Below, one piece after another: positions 8,965 through 17,516 of a DNA stretch of 64,000 nucleotides. The DNA is taken from contig NZ_JADPJL010000077.1 of assembly GCF_023073415.1 (NCBI RefSeq), positions 111,991 through 175,990 on the forward strand, given 5' to 3'. Source of the DNA: Bradyrhizobium sp. 190. GTDB taxonomy: Bacteria > Pseudomonadota > Alphaproteobacteria > Rhizobiales > Xanthobacteraceae. The notes under the pieces were generated by a model. The model searched no databases and was not told the origin of the DNA. It was given only the letters and a program-made list of their open reading frames with translations. How positions within the stretch are numbered: position 1 is the stretch's first letter; each line of letters starts with the position of its first letter. Position numbers and translations under genes: made by a program.

Positions 8965-10248
8965 ATGCACGGCGTCGTGGGCAAGCCGCCCGGCGCGGCG
9001 GCGAACAATAACGCCGTCGCGACATCGAAGATCATGCTGCTGATGCTGGTCGCCATGACCGGCGTCGCGCCGATCTCGCTCTATATGCTGGTGCCGGCGC
9101 TGCCCGTGCTGGCGACGACGTTCGGCAGCGACATCTCGATCGCACAGATGACGGTGTCGCTGTTCATGGTCGGCATCGCCTGCTCGCAGCTCATCATGGG
9201 GCCGCTGTCGGACAAGTTCGGCCGCCGTCCGGTGCTGCTCGCGGGCCTTGCCCTGATGGTGGCGGCCAGCATCGGCTGCTCGCTGGCGCAGACGCTGCCG
9301 CAGTTGATCGCCGCGCGGTTCCTGCAGGCGCTCGGCGGCGCCACCGGCATGGTGGTGAGCCGCGCCATCATCCGCGATCTCTACAGCCGCGACCGCATCA
9401 GTTCGATGATCAGCCTCGTGATCGCCGTCATGATGGTGGCGCAGATGCTGAGCGCGCTCGTCGGCGGCCTTTTGGAGACTGCGTTCGGCTGGCGCGCGAT
9501 CTTCTATTTCATCACGGCCGCATCGCTCAGCACTGCCGTGCTGATCACCATCGCGCTACCCGAGACGCGCGGCGACCGCATCGCGAGCAGCAGCTTCCGC
9601 GGCGATGTCGGCAAGCTGATCCGCGACCGCGCCTTCCTCGGCTATGTGCTGTGCCAGGTGCTAGCTTCGCAGATCATCTTCGCCTTTGCCGGCGGCGGGC
9701 CTTACATCGTGGTAACGCAGATGGGCCGAACCACCGCCGAATATGGCGCCTGGTTTGCGACCACCGGATTTGCCTATCTGGTCGGCAACCTGTTCTGCGT
9801 CCGCTTCGCGCCGCGCCATTCGCTGGAGAAGCTGATCTGGTTCGGGCTAGCGCTCCAATTCGCCGGCGCCCTGCTGAACCTTCTCTTGAGCATCGCCGGG
9901 ACCAACCAGGCGCCGCTCTGGCTATTCGGCACCCAGATGATCGTGATGGTCGCCAACGCCTTCGTAATGAACAACGCCGCGGCCGGCGCCATCAGCGTGC
10001 GGCCCGAGGCCGCCGGCACCGCCGCGGGCGCGATGGGCTTCCTGCAGCAGGGCATCGGCGCGCTGGTCTCGCAATTCGGCGCCTATCTCGGCGGCCACTC
10101 CACCACCACGCTGCCGTTGACGGCGGCCATATTCGCGCTCTCGATCGCCTGTGCGTCGGCGATGTTCTTTCTCGTGCCACGGCGGGACGTCGTGGTCAGC
10201 GAGGAATTGATCAAGAAGGCGGAGGAGGAAGAGTCGGGGATGTTGTGA
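8965..10248 (+). CDS. Bcr/CflA family multidrug efflux MFS transporter
   Basis: 427 residues with about 12 membrane segments. It has the MFS motif A in the first cytoplasmic loop (GPLSDKFGRRPVLL) and the drug-antiporter motif C region in the fifth helix area (MMVAQMLSALVGGLLE), as in Bcr/CflA proteins of the DHA1 group. They expel drugs or small metabolites from the cytosol in exchange for protons. The N-terminal 25 residues are polar and a slightly later start is possible. No regulator is adjacent; it stands between two repeat-filled gaps. The substrate is unknown. Confidence 0.88.
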   Translation: MHGVVGKPPGAAANNNAVATSKIMLLMLVAMTGVAPISLYMLVPALPVLATTFGSDISIAQMTVSLFMVGIACSQLIMGPLSDKFGRRPVLLAGLALMVAASIGCSLAQTLPQLIAARFLQALGGATGMVVSRAIIRDLYSRDRISSMISLVIAVMMVAQMLSALVGGLLETAFGWRAIFYFITAASLSTAVLITIALPETRGDRIASSSFRGDVGKLIRDRAFLGYVLCQVLASQIIFAFAGGGPYIVVTQMGRTTAEYGAWFATTGFAYLVGNLFCVRFAPRHSLEKLIWFGLALQFAGALLNLLLSIAGTNQAPLWLFGTQMIVMVANAFVMNNAAAGAISVRPEAAGTAAGAMGFLQQGIGALVSQFGAYLGGHSTTTLPLTAAIFALSIACASAMFFLVPRRDVVVSEELIKKAEEEESGML

Positions 10249-10282
10249 GAGGTATGAGCGACGTCAGCACCTCACACTCCGC

Positions 10283-10392
10283 TGTCATCCCCCGCGAAGG
10301 CGGGGGATCCAGTACGCCGCGGCTTCTCGATTGATAACCAGCATCTCTGGAATACTGGATCACCCGCCTTCGCCTTCGCGGGTGATGACAAC
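10283..10392. repeat. Dispersed palindromic repeat, family A (copy 2)
   Basis: It contains the same blocks as the copy at 8725: ATCCAGTACGCCGCGG, a variable centre, then CTCTGGAATACTGGATCACC. Here the flanks add CCCGCGAAGGCGGG and CGCCTTCGCGGGTGATGACA, so the whole element can fold into a long stem. It lies 34 bases after the efflux gene stop and could act as a bidirectional terminator-like structure. Confidence 0.78.
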
Positions 10393-10424
10393 GTGTTGTC
10401 GTGCCGATTGGTCGCACCCGACGA

Positions 10425-10506
10425 CGTCATTTCGTCGTTGCGGGCCAGGCAAATCAATCCATCACTTCTTTATGCCGCAATGGATTGCTTTGCTCGCAAT
10501 GACGGC
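10425..10506. repeat. Dispersed repeat, family B (copy 1)
   Basis: It starts GACGTCATTTCGTCGTTGCG and ends GCTCGCAATGACGG, with AATCAATCCAT and AATGGATTGCTT as internal complementary arms. The second copy at 39824-39938 has the same outer GTCATTGCGAGC/CAATGACGG ends. It sits directly before the WG-repeat gene. With the family A copy it accounts for most of the 287-base gap at 10249-10535. Confidence 0.7.
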
Positions 10507-10535
10507 TGGATACAGTCTGCCCACGACGAGCGTGC

Positions 10536-11144
10536 ATGATGCCGGATTTTCTCAAGATTATTGTACTGGGCGCTCTGTTTGCACTCTCGTCCAAGCCGGT
10601 CATAGCAAAAGATCAGGACACGGTCGCGCCAGCGGTGTTCGATTGCTGGGAGCCCGAGCGCACTTTCAAGCGGTGTGCGGCAACCGCCCCTGACGGGCGG
10701 CCGCGCTTGAAGCGATCCTATCTGGCTCGACTTCGATATGACCGTGATGGGCTGGCTTCCGTCATGTTGTTCAATGGGACTGACACACGAAAATACCAAT
10801 GGTTCTACGTTCGACGTGGCGTCATCCCGGTGCCGGTTGAAACAATGGACAACGGCCCGGACTATTTCGAGGATGGTCTCGCGCGGTCGCGGGTCGGAGG
10901 CAAGATTGGATACATCGACCGCAAACTCAATCTCGTGATCCCGGCGACGTATGACGGAGCCTATCCGTTCAGGGATGGAGTTGCTGTTGTCTGCACGGCT
11001 TGCACGATTGTCTATGACCGCACTGTCACTGAGGGCGAGCGTAGCTGGTACGAGGGCGGACAATGGGGACGCATCGACCGCAGGGGACGTGTGGTCTCAC
11101 CCTTCCGACTGTGGGTAAAAGGTCAGCGCCTCGAATTCAACTGA
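10536..11144 (+). CDS. Exported WG-repeat-containing protein
   Basis: 202 residues. The N-terminus, MMPDFLKIIVLGALFALSS, looks like a signal peptide with cleavage near PVIAKD. The mature part has two WG-type repeats, seen as KIGYIDRKLNLVIPATYDGA and QWGRIDRRGRVVSPF; such repeats of Trp/Ile-Gly followed by a short strand build small beta repeats. The cysteines in VVCTACTIV and DCWEPERTFKRC could form disulfides outside the cytosol. The two consecutive ATG codons make the start ambiguous by one residue. Function is unknown. It converges on ligA with a 23-base gap. Confidence 0.72.
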   Translation: MMPDFLKIIVLGALFALSSKPVIAKDQDTVAPAVFDCWEPERTFKRCAATAPDGRPRLKRSYLARLRYDRDGLASVMLFNGTDTRKYQWFYVRRGVIPVPVETMDNGPDYFEDGLARSRVGGKIGYIDRKLNLVIPATYDGAYPFRDGVAVVCTACTIVYDRTVTEGERSWYEGGQWGRIDRRGRVVSPFRLWVKGQRLEFN

Positions 11145-11167
11145 CGACCGAACTCCACCAACGACCT

Positions 11168-13321
11168 TCACTCCCCAATCAGCTTGAGCCACTCGTCCTC
11201 GGTCAGCACGGCCACGCCAAGCTCACGCGCCTTGGTCAACTTCGAGCCCGCGTCCTCGCCCGCCACGACATAATCCGTCTTCTTCGACACCGAGCCCGCG
11301 ACCTTGGCGCCGAGGCGCTCCGCCATCGCCTTGGCTTCGTCGCGGGTGAATTTGGTCAGCGAGCCCGTGAACACCACGGTCTTGTCCGAGACCGGCGAGC
11401 TCTTGCGCGGCTGTTCGGCCGGCTTCACCTCGATCTCGCGGAGGAGTTCGCCGAGCGCCTTCACATTGCGCGGCTCGGCGAAAAATTCCACCACCGCATC
11501 GGCAACGATCTCACCGATGCCGCCGATATTGTTGAGGTCCTGATAGGCCTCGGTGGTGTTCTCCTCGTCCTTCGTTCCCTTGGCCGCGGCCAGCATCGCC
11601 TCGCGAAAATTCTCGATCGTGCCGTAGTGCCGCGCCAGCAGCTTGGCGTTGCCCTCGCCGACGTGACGGATACCGAGCCCGAAGATCAGGCGGTGCAGCT
11701 CGATCGTGCGGCGGGCATCGATCGCATTAAATAAATTGCGTACCGAAGTCTCACCATAACCCTCGCGCGCCATCAGCTTGGTGGTCGAGCGGGCATCGCG
11801 CTTCTGCAGCGTGAAGATGTCGACCGGCGACATCACGAGGCCCTCCTCGTAGAATTCCTGGATCTGCTTGTCGCCCAAGCCGTCGATATCGAACGCCAGC
11901 CGCGAAACGAAATGCTTCAGCCGCTCCACCGCCTGCGCCGGACAGATCAGCGCGCCGGTGCAACGGCGCACCGCCTCGTCTTCCTCGCGGACGGCATGAC
12001 TGCCGCAGACCGGACATGTCTCGGGAAATTTGTAGGGCTTCGCGCTCTTCGGCCGCTTGTCCATGACGACGCTGACGACCTGCGGGATCACATCACCGGC
12101 GCGCTGGACAACGACCGTGTCGCCGACACGGAGATCGACGCCGTCACGAATCGGATTGCCGTCGTTGCCGATGCCCTTGATGTAATCCTCGTTGTGCAGC
12201 GTCGCGTTCGACACGACGACGCCGCCGACGGTGACAGGCTCCAGCCGCGCCACCGGCGTCATCGCACCGGTGCGGCCAACCTGAATGTCGATGCCATTGA
12301 GGATCGTCATCGCCTGCTCGGCCGCGAATTTGTGCGCGATCGCCCAGCGCGGGCTGCGCGACACGAAGCCAAGCCGATCCTGCCAGTCGAGCCGGTCGAC
12401 CTTGTAGACCACGCCGTCGATATCGTAGCCGAGCGAGGCGCGCTCTTCGCCGATCTTGTTGTAGAATTCCAGGACGGCGTCGACATCCTTGCATAGTTTC
12501 GTTAGCGGATTGACGACGAAGCCGGCCTTGTCCATCCAGTCCAGCATGCCGTGCTGCGTATCGGCCGGGCGTTCGTTCATCTCGCCCCAGGTATAGGCGA
12601 AGAATTTCAGCGGCCGCGACGCGGTGATCGAAACGTCCTTCTGGCGCAGCGAACCTGCCGCCGAGTTGCGCGGATTGGCGAACACCGTGTCTTCGGCTTC
12701 TGCCTGCTTCTTGTTCAGCTCGAGAAAGTCCTTCTTGAGCATGTAGACTTCGCCGCGCATTTCACAGGCCGCGGGAATATTTCGCCCCTTCAGCGTGTGC
12801 GGAATATCCTTGATGGTGCGAACGTTGGCGGTGACATCCTCGCCGGTGAAGCCATCGCCGCGCGTCGCCGCGCGGACCAGCTCGCCGTTTTCGTAGCGCA
12901 GCGACAACGACAGGCCGTCGATCTTCGGTTCGGCGACAAGTGCCGGAATATGCTCGGTATCGAGCTTGAGAAACCGCCGGATGCGATCGACGAACTCAGT
13001 GACGTCCTCATCGCTGAAGGCGTTGCCGAGCGACAGCATCGGAACGGCATGCTGCACTTTCGCAAAGCCGCGTGCGGGCGCCGCGCCAACCTTTTGCGTG
13101 GGCGAATCCGTCGTGACGAGATCTGGAAATTTTGCCTCAATGGCCACCAGCCGCTGGCGCAGCGCGTCATAGGCCGCATCCGAAACGGTCGGTGCATCTT
13201 TCTGATAATAGCGCTCGTTGTGGGCCTCGATTTCGAGCGACAGCCGCATGTGCTCGACCTTGGCCTGCGCCTTGGTGAGCTTCTCGACTTCAACCAGCGC
13301 TTTCGTCGCTTTCGCAGCCAT
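11168..13321 (-). CDS. ligA: NAD-dependent DNA ligase LigA
   Basis: 717 residues from the ATG at 13321 (a GTG at 13327 adds two residues and overlaps the recN stop). The adenylation domain has the catalytic lysine in AEPKIDGLSLSLRY. It is followed by the OB fold, the four-cysteine zinc finger (CPVCGSH, then CTGALICPAQ), helix-hairpin-helix repeats, and a C-terminal BRCT domain beginning SDKTVVFTGSL. It seals nicks using NAD in replication and repair. It is the last gene of the long minus-strand series and is probably co-transcribed with recN, which ends 2 bases before its ATG. Confidence 0.96.
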   Translation of the reverse strand: MAAKATKALVEVEKLTKAQAKVEHMRLSLEIEAHNERYYQKDAPTVSDAAYDALRQRLVAIEAKFPDLVTTDSPTQKVGAAPARGFAKVQHAVPMLSLGNAFSDEDVTEFVDRIRRFLKLDTEHIPALVAEPKIDGLSLSLRYENGELVRAATRGDGFTGEDVTANVRTIKDIPHTLKGRNIPAACEMRGEVYMLKKDFLELNKKQAEAEDTVFANPRNSAAGSLRQKDVSITASRPLKFFAYTWGEMNERPADTQHGMLDWMDKAGFVVNPLTKLCKDVDAVLEFYNKIGEERASLGYDIDGVVYKVDRLDWQDRLGFVSRSPRWAIAHKFAAEQAMTILNGIDIQVGRTGAMTPVARLEPVTVGGVVVSNATLHNEDYIKGIGNDGNPIRDGVDLRVGDTVVVQRAGDVIPQVVSVVMDKRPKSAKPYKFPETCPVCGSHAVREEDEAVRRCTGALICPAQAVERLKHFVSRLAFDIDGLGDKQIQEFYEEGLVMSPVDIFTLQKRDARSTTKLMAREGYGETSVRNLFNAIDARRTIELHRLIFGLGIRHVGEGNAKLLARHYGTIENFREAMLAAAKGTKDEENTTEAYQDLNNIGGIGEIVADAVVEFFAEPRNVKALGELLREIEVKPAEQPRKSSPVSDKTVVFTGSLTKFTRDEAKAMAERLGAKVAGSVSKKTDYVVAGEDAGSKLTKARELGVAVLTEDEWLKLIGE

Positions 13322-13323
13322 GG

Positions 13324-14997
13324 TCACGCCGTCGCCGCGCGCAACAGCCGCTCCGCCGCCGCCCTTGCCTCGGCCGTGATCTCGGCACCGGCCAGCATGC
13401 GGGCGATTTCCTCGCGGCGGTGGTCGGCGGCGAGCGCGTTGACGCGGGTGGCGACGCGCTTGCCCTTGTCGAGCGCGTCCTTGGAAATGAGCAGATGCTG
13501 GTTGGCCCGTGCCGCGACCTGCGGCGCGTGCGTCACCGCCATCACCTGGACCTGGCCGGCCAGCCGCGAAAGCCGCGCACCGATCGCGTCCGCCACCGCG
13601 CCGCCGACGCCGGTATCGATTTCGTCGAACACCAGCGTGGGCGCCGAGCCGCGGTCGGACAGCACCACCTTGAGCGCCAGCAGGAACCGCGACAGCTCGC
13701 CGCCGGAAGCAACCTTCATCAGCGGGCCTGGCTTGGTGCCCGGATTGGTTTGCACCCAGAATTCGACGCGGTCGATGCCCTGCGGCCCCGGCGACTTCGC
13801 GTCGGTTTCAACCTGCGTCATGAATTTTGCGCGTTCGAGTTTTAGTGGCGCCAGTTCGGCGTTCACGGCCTTGTTGAGCTTCTCGGCGGATTTGTTGCGG
13901 CCCGCAGAAAGCTTCTCGGCAGCCGCGCCATAGCGCTGGTCGGCCTCGGCAGCGGCGGCTTCCAGTTTCTTCAACCGGTCCGCGCCGGCATCGATCAGCG
14001 CGACGTCGGCGACGAATTTGGCGGCGAGCGCCGCCAGCCCGTCGACCGGCGTCGAATATTTGCGCGAGGCGGCGCGCAGCGCAAACAGCCGCTCCTCGAT
14101 GCGCTCCAACTCGGCGGGATCGAAATCGGCCGCGATCAGGGCTGCGCTGAGATGCTGGTCGGCCTCTTCCAGCGCGTTGATCGCGATATCGATCGCCCTC
14201 ACCGCCGGCTCGACCAGGGCGGGCGAATTGGCGGCACGGCGTTCGAGGCGGCGCACGGCGGCGGCCAGCGCCGGCACCGGCGAATGGGGGCCGCCGACCG
14301 CCTCCTGCGCCTCGCGCAGGTCGCTTGCGATCTTCTCGCCCTGCATCATGATAGTGCGGCGTTCGGCGAGCGCCGTCTCCTCGCCGTCCTTCGGCTTCAA
14401 CGTCTTCAGCTCGTCGGCGGCGTGACGCAGATAGTCCGCCTCGCGCGCGGCGCGTTCCATGCTGGCGCGATGCGCGTCGAGCGCTTGATTCGCGGTGCGC
14501 CGCACTTCCCATAGCGTTTCCACTGCCGCGACCTCTTTCTCCAGTCCGGCAAAGGCGTCGAGCAACTGCCGGTGCGTCGAGGCATCGACGAGGGCGCGCT
14601 CGTCATGCTGGCCATGGATCTCGACCAGCGCCGCGCCGACCGCTTTGAGGGTCTGCACGCTGATCGACTGGTCGTTGATGAAGGCGCGGGTGCGGCCGTC
14701 GGCAAGCTGTACGCGGCGGAGAATCATTTCGCCGGTATCGTCGAGGCCGTTCTCGGACAGGATCTTTGCCGCCGGATGGCCCTTGGGGACGTCGAAAGTG
14801 GCCGTCACCTGGCCCTGCTCCGCGCCATGGCGAACCAAGCCCGCATCGCCGCGGCCGCCGAGCGCCAGCGCGAAGGCATCAAGCAGGATGGATTTGCCCG
14901 CGCCGGTTTCGCCGGTCAGCACCGCGAGGCCACGGGAGAATTCGATATCGAGCCGTTCGATCAGGACGATGTCACGGATCGACAGACGCGCCAGCAT
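13324..14997 (-). CDS. recN: DNA repair protein RecN
   Basis: 557 residues of the SMC-like ATPase type. Walker A is GETGAGKSILLDAFALALGG at residues 30-49. A long Ala/Glu/Arg-rich coiled-coil middle follows (about 160-370). Near the C-terminus are the signature VASGGELSRFLLALK, Walker B in TLVFDEIDTGVGG, and VMAVTHAPQVAA. RecN acts early in double-strand-break repair. It lies directly between bamD (14-base gap) and ligA. No LexA-type box was noticed upstream, so its regulation is unclear. Confidence 0.96.
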   Translation of the reverse strand: MLARLSIRDIVLIERLDIEFSRGLAVLTGETGAGKSILLDAFALALGGRGDAGLVRHGAEQGQVTATFDVPKGHPAAKILSENGLDDTGEMILRRVQLADGRTRAFINDQSISVQTLKAVGAALVEIHGQHDERALVDASTHRQLLDAFAGLEKEVAAVETLWEVRRTANQALDAHRASMERAAREADYLRHAADELKTLKPKDGEETALAERRTIMMQGEKIASDLREAQEAVGGPHSPVPALAAAVRRLERRAANSPALVEPAVRAIDIAINALEEADQHLSAALIAADFDPAELERIEERLFALRAASRKYSTPVDGLAALAAKFVADVALIDAGADRLKKLEAAAAEADQRYGAAAEKLSAGRNKSAEKLNKAVNAELAPLKLERAKFMTQVETDAKSPGPQGIDRVEFWVQTNPGTKPGPLMKVASGGELSRFLLALKVVLSDRGSAPTLVFDEIDTGVGGAVADAIGARLSRLAGQVQVMAVTHAPQVAARANQHLLISKDALDKGKRVATRVNALAADHRREEIARMLAGAEITAEARAAAERLLRAATA

Positions 14998-15010
14998 GCG
15001 AAGTAAATTC

Positions 15011-15892
15011 CTAGCCGAGACCCAATTTCTTGAAGGCCCTGGAAATGTAGGAACCCTTGTTCTCGCTCGGCTCGAGACCGCCCGACTTTACAAGATTATA
15101 GGCGTCCTTGTACCAGCGGCTGTCAGGAAAGTTGTGTCCAAGTACGGCCGCCGCGGTCTGCGCCTCGCCGACGATGCCGATCGCCATATAGGCCTCGGTG
15201 AGCCGCGCCAGCGCCTCCTCGACATGCCGCGTGGTCTGGTAGCGGGTGACCACGGTCTTGAAACGGTTGATCGCCGGGGTGAAGTCGCGCTTAGCCAAAT
15301 AATAGCGGCCGACGTCCATTTCCTTGCCGGCGAGTTGGTCGCGCGCGCCTTCGAGCTTGGCCTTGGCGGAGTTGGCATATTCCGAGGTCGGATACTTGCG
15401 AATCACCTCTTCCAGCGCCGCGATCGCCTTTTCGGTGCGGCCCTGGTCGCGGGAGATGTCCGGGATCTGGTCGTAATGCGAGGCCGCGATCAGATATTGC
15501 GCGTAAGCCGCATCGGAGCTGCCGGGATGCAGGGTGACGTAACGGGTGGCGGCGCCGATGCAGCTGTCGTAGTCGCCGGAATTGTAGAAGGAATAGGCCG
15601 ACATCAGCAGCGATTTGCGCGCCCAGTCCGAATAAGGGTGCTGGCGGTCGACTTCCTCGAATTTCTTCGACGCCGCCTTGTTATCCTTGCGCTGGTTCAT
15701 CAGGTACAAGCCCTCATTATAGAGCTTGTCTGCCGGTTCCTCGTTGAAGGTGTCGTCCTTGGCGGTGAACTTGTCCCACAGCGCGCCGGTGCCGCATCCG
15801 CTCAAGGGAATGGCGAGCGCAATCAGGCCCGCCACCAGCCGCAGCGACCGTAGTGATTTGCGTGGTTCAAGCGTCATACGCTGTGCCGACAT
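15011..15892 (-). CDS. bamD: Outer membrane assembly lipoprotein BamD
   Basis: 293 residues from the ATG at 15892; a second ATG at 15877 would also leave a complete lipoprotein signal, and an upstream one at 15985 looks less natural. The lipobox is LSGC, preceded by the hydrophobic LRLVAGLIALAIP. Five TPR-like helical repeats follow, including LYNEGLYLMNQRKDNKAASK, then HPYSDWARKSLLMSAYSFYN and a KYPTSEYANSAK-type repeat. BamD works with BamA to insert beta-barrel proteins into the outer membrane. It lies between lpxC (upstream) and recN, a usual order in rhizobia. Confidence 0.93.
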   Translation of the reverse strand: MSAQRMTLEPRKSLRSLRLVAGLIALAIPLSGCGTGALWDKFTAKDDTFNEEPADKLYNEGLYLMNQRKDNKAASKKFEEVDRQHPYSDWARKSLLMSAYSFYNSGDYDSCIGAATRYVTLHPGSSDAAYAQYLIAASHYDQIPDISRDQGRTEKAIAALEEVIRKYPTSEYANSAKAKLEGARDQLAGKEMDVGRYYLAKRDFTPAINRFKTVVTRYQTTRHVEEALARLTEAYMAIGIVGEAQTAAAVLGHNFPDSRWYKDAYNLVKSGGLEPSENKGSYISRAFKKLGLG

Positions 15893-16205
15893 TGAATCTG
15901 TGACCTGACGCCTTTGATGCGGTTGATGACTGGAGCCCGCCTGTCCATGAACCGCGATCATGGAAGCCATATTTCCCGTGCCCAAATGCGTAATTCCTCA
16001 GGGGCCCGTGGCGCTTGTCGTGCAACCGCGAGCCTCTGTAGCCGAAAAATGGTCCTCAACCAACCGAATACGCAGCCAATTCGCCCGGATTAAGGCGGCG
16101 GAACGGGCATCGTTACCAATTGTGGTTACTACGGAAAACGCGTCCGTACGGCAAAGCCCGGCCTTTCACGTCCGACGTCAGTGCATTTCACAAGCGAAGC
16201 GAAAG
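15893..16205. other. Intergenic gap lpxC-bamD, no clear feature
   Basis: About 313 bases lie between the lpxC stop and the bamD start. I see no hairpin with a T-run, no repeat family and no convincing small gene. The gap is long enough to hold a bamD promoter, but none stands out by eye. Confidence 0.4.
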
Positions 16206-17165
16206 TCAGGAAACGTCCGGACCATAGGCCGGGGCGATCAAGCCGCCCACCATGCCCGCGCCGGCCTCGACATGGGCGCGGGGACGGCGTGCCGGTTCGG
16301 CCTCGACCACCCGCCAAGCGCTGCGATCGGCCAACAGGGCTGTCAGCACCGCGTGGTTCAGCTTGTGGCCGCCACGCACCGAGCGGTAGGCGCCGAGCAG
16401 CGGCAAACCGGCCAGGGTAAGATCGCCAACCGCATCCAGCGCCTTGTGGCGGGCGCATTCGTCGCTGAAGCGCAGCCCTTCGGTGTTGAGCAGACGGGCG
16501 TCATCGAGCACCACGGTATTCTCAAAGGAGGCGCCGCGCGCAAAGCCGGCGCTCCAGAGCCGCGCGACGTCGTTCATGAAGCCAAAAGTCCGGGCGCGGG
16601 AAATCTCGCGGCGGAAGCTTTCCGGGTTGAGATCGAGCGAGAAATTCTGGCGGCCGATCACGGGATTGGCGAAATCGATCTCGACCTCGACGCGGAACCC
16701 GCCTGCATGGGGTCGCAGCTCGCCGAAGCTATCGCCGATCGCGACCTGCACCGGCTTCAAGATCTGAATGAAGCGGCGCGAGGCCGACTGGGTGACGATG
16801 CCGGCCTGATCGATGGCGGCGACGAAGGCCGCCGCGCTGCCGTCCATGATCGGAACTTCCGGACCGTCGACTTCGATGATGGCGTTGTCGACGCCCATGC
16901 CGCGCAAGGCAGCGAGCACATGTTCGGCGGTGGAAACCAGCGGGCCTTCGCGGTCGCCGAGAACGGTAGCGAGATCGGTGGCGGTCACGGATTCCGCGAT
17001 TGCGGGAACTTCGCGGTCGGCCTCATCAAGGCCGGTGCGGACAAAAATAAAACCCGCATCCACAGGTGCCGGTCCAAGCGTCAGGCTGACAGGTAAACCG
17101 GAATGAACGCCAACACCCGTTACGGTGGCTTGCGCACGAAGCGTCGTTTGGCGGCTGAATTTCAT
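16206..17165 (-). CDS. lpxC: UDP-3-O-acyl-N-acetylglucosamine deacetylase LpxC
   Basis: 319 residues. The start MKFSRQTTLRAQATVTGVGVHSG is typical of LpxC. Zinc and catalytic motifs are STAEHVLAALRGMGVDNA, the MDGSAAAFV turn, GGHKLNHAVLTALL and DECARHKALDAVGDLTLAG. The enzyme carries out the committed step of lipid A synthesis in the cytosol. It follows ftsZ on the same strand but is separated from it by 351 bases with a strong hairpin just after ftsZ, so it probably has its own promoter. Confidence 0.95.
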   Translation of the reverse strand: MKFSRQTTLRAQATVTGVGVHSGLPVSLTLGPAPVDAGFIFVRTGLDEADREVPAIAESVTATDLATVLGDREGPLVSTAEHVLAALRGMGVDNAIIEVDGPEVPIMDGSAAAFVAAIDQAGIVTQSASRRFIQILKPVQVAIGDSFGELRPHAGGFRVEVEIDFANPVIGRQNFSLDLNPESFRREISRARTFGFMNDVARLWSAGFARGASFENTVVLDDARLLNTEGLRFSDECARHKALDAVGDLTLAGLPLLGAYRSVRGGHKLNHAVLTALLADRSAWRVVEAEPARRPRAHVEAGAGMVGGLIAPAYGPDVS

Positions 17166-17462
17166 CGATAACTGCCCACTACCCGACTTAACCTAAAGAC
17201 TGGAACCACGCGTGAGCGCCGATTCGCGTTCTAGGCATCCCCAAGTCACGGCAAACCATAGTCATTTCCCAAAGCGCGCCAACTCACGCTTCTTTACGGA
17301 TTGTTACCCTATCTCTGCCGCAATCGCGCCAAGGGTTAACCAAACTCCGGCGCGGCCGAGGGCCGTTTCAGCTGTATTATCCGATCATGGAATGAATAAT
17401 TAATCATTTAAAATCAGTTGCTTGAGTGGTCAACCGAGGCTCGCCACCACCCCAAAGAGAAG
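17166..17462. promoter_or_regulatory. lpxC upstream region
   Basis: The gap between the ftsZ terminator and lpxC includes an AT-rich stretch around 17390-17420 (AATAATTAATCATTTAAAATC), unusual in this GC-rich window. It should hold the lpxC promoter. I could not fix -35 and -10 boxes. The TTAA-N4-TTAA there does not have the 7-base spacing of a CtrA site. Confidence 0.35.
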
Positions 17463-17487
17463 GGCCCCGGCTGGGTCAGCCGGGGCC
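17463..17487 (-). terminator. Hairpin terminator after ftsZ
   Basis: A perfect 11-bp stem with arm GGCCCCGGCTG, a 3-base loop and CAGCCGGGGCC, 30 bases beyond the ftsZ stop. On the minus strand it is followed by CTTCTCTTT, a weak T-rich tail. This fits an intrinsic terminator separating the ftsQAZ transcript from lpxC. Confidence 0.7.
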
Positions 17488-17516
17488 ACTTGGCTTGCCT
17501 CAATTGTTACAAAACC

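Noticed and set aside
12551..13933. 460-residue plus-strand frame opposite ligA and recN
   Set aside because: It crosses the ligA-recN boundary, its composition is that of a shadow frame, and both genes beneath it have full catalytic motifs.
17396..17420. TTAA pair in the AT-rich stretch before lpxC as a CtrA site
   Set aside because: The spacer is 4 bases, not 7, so it does not fit the consensus.
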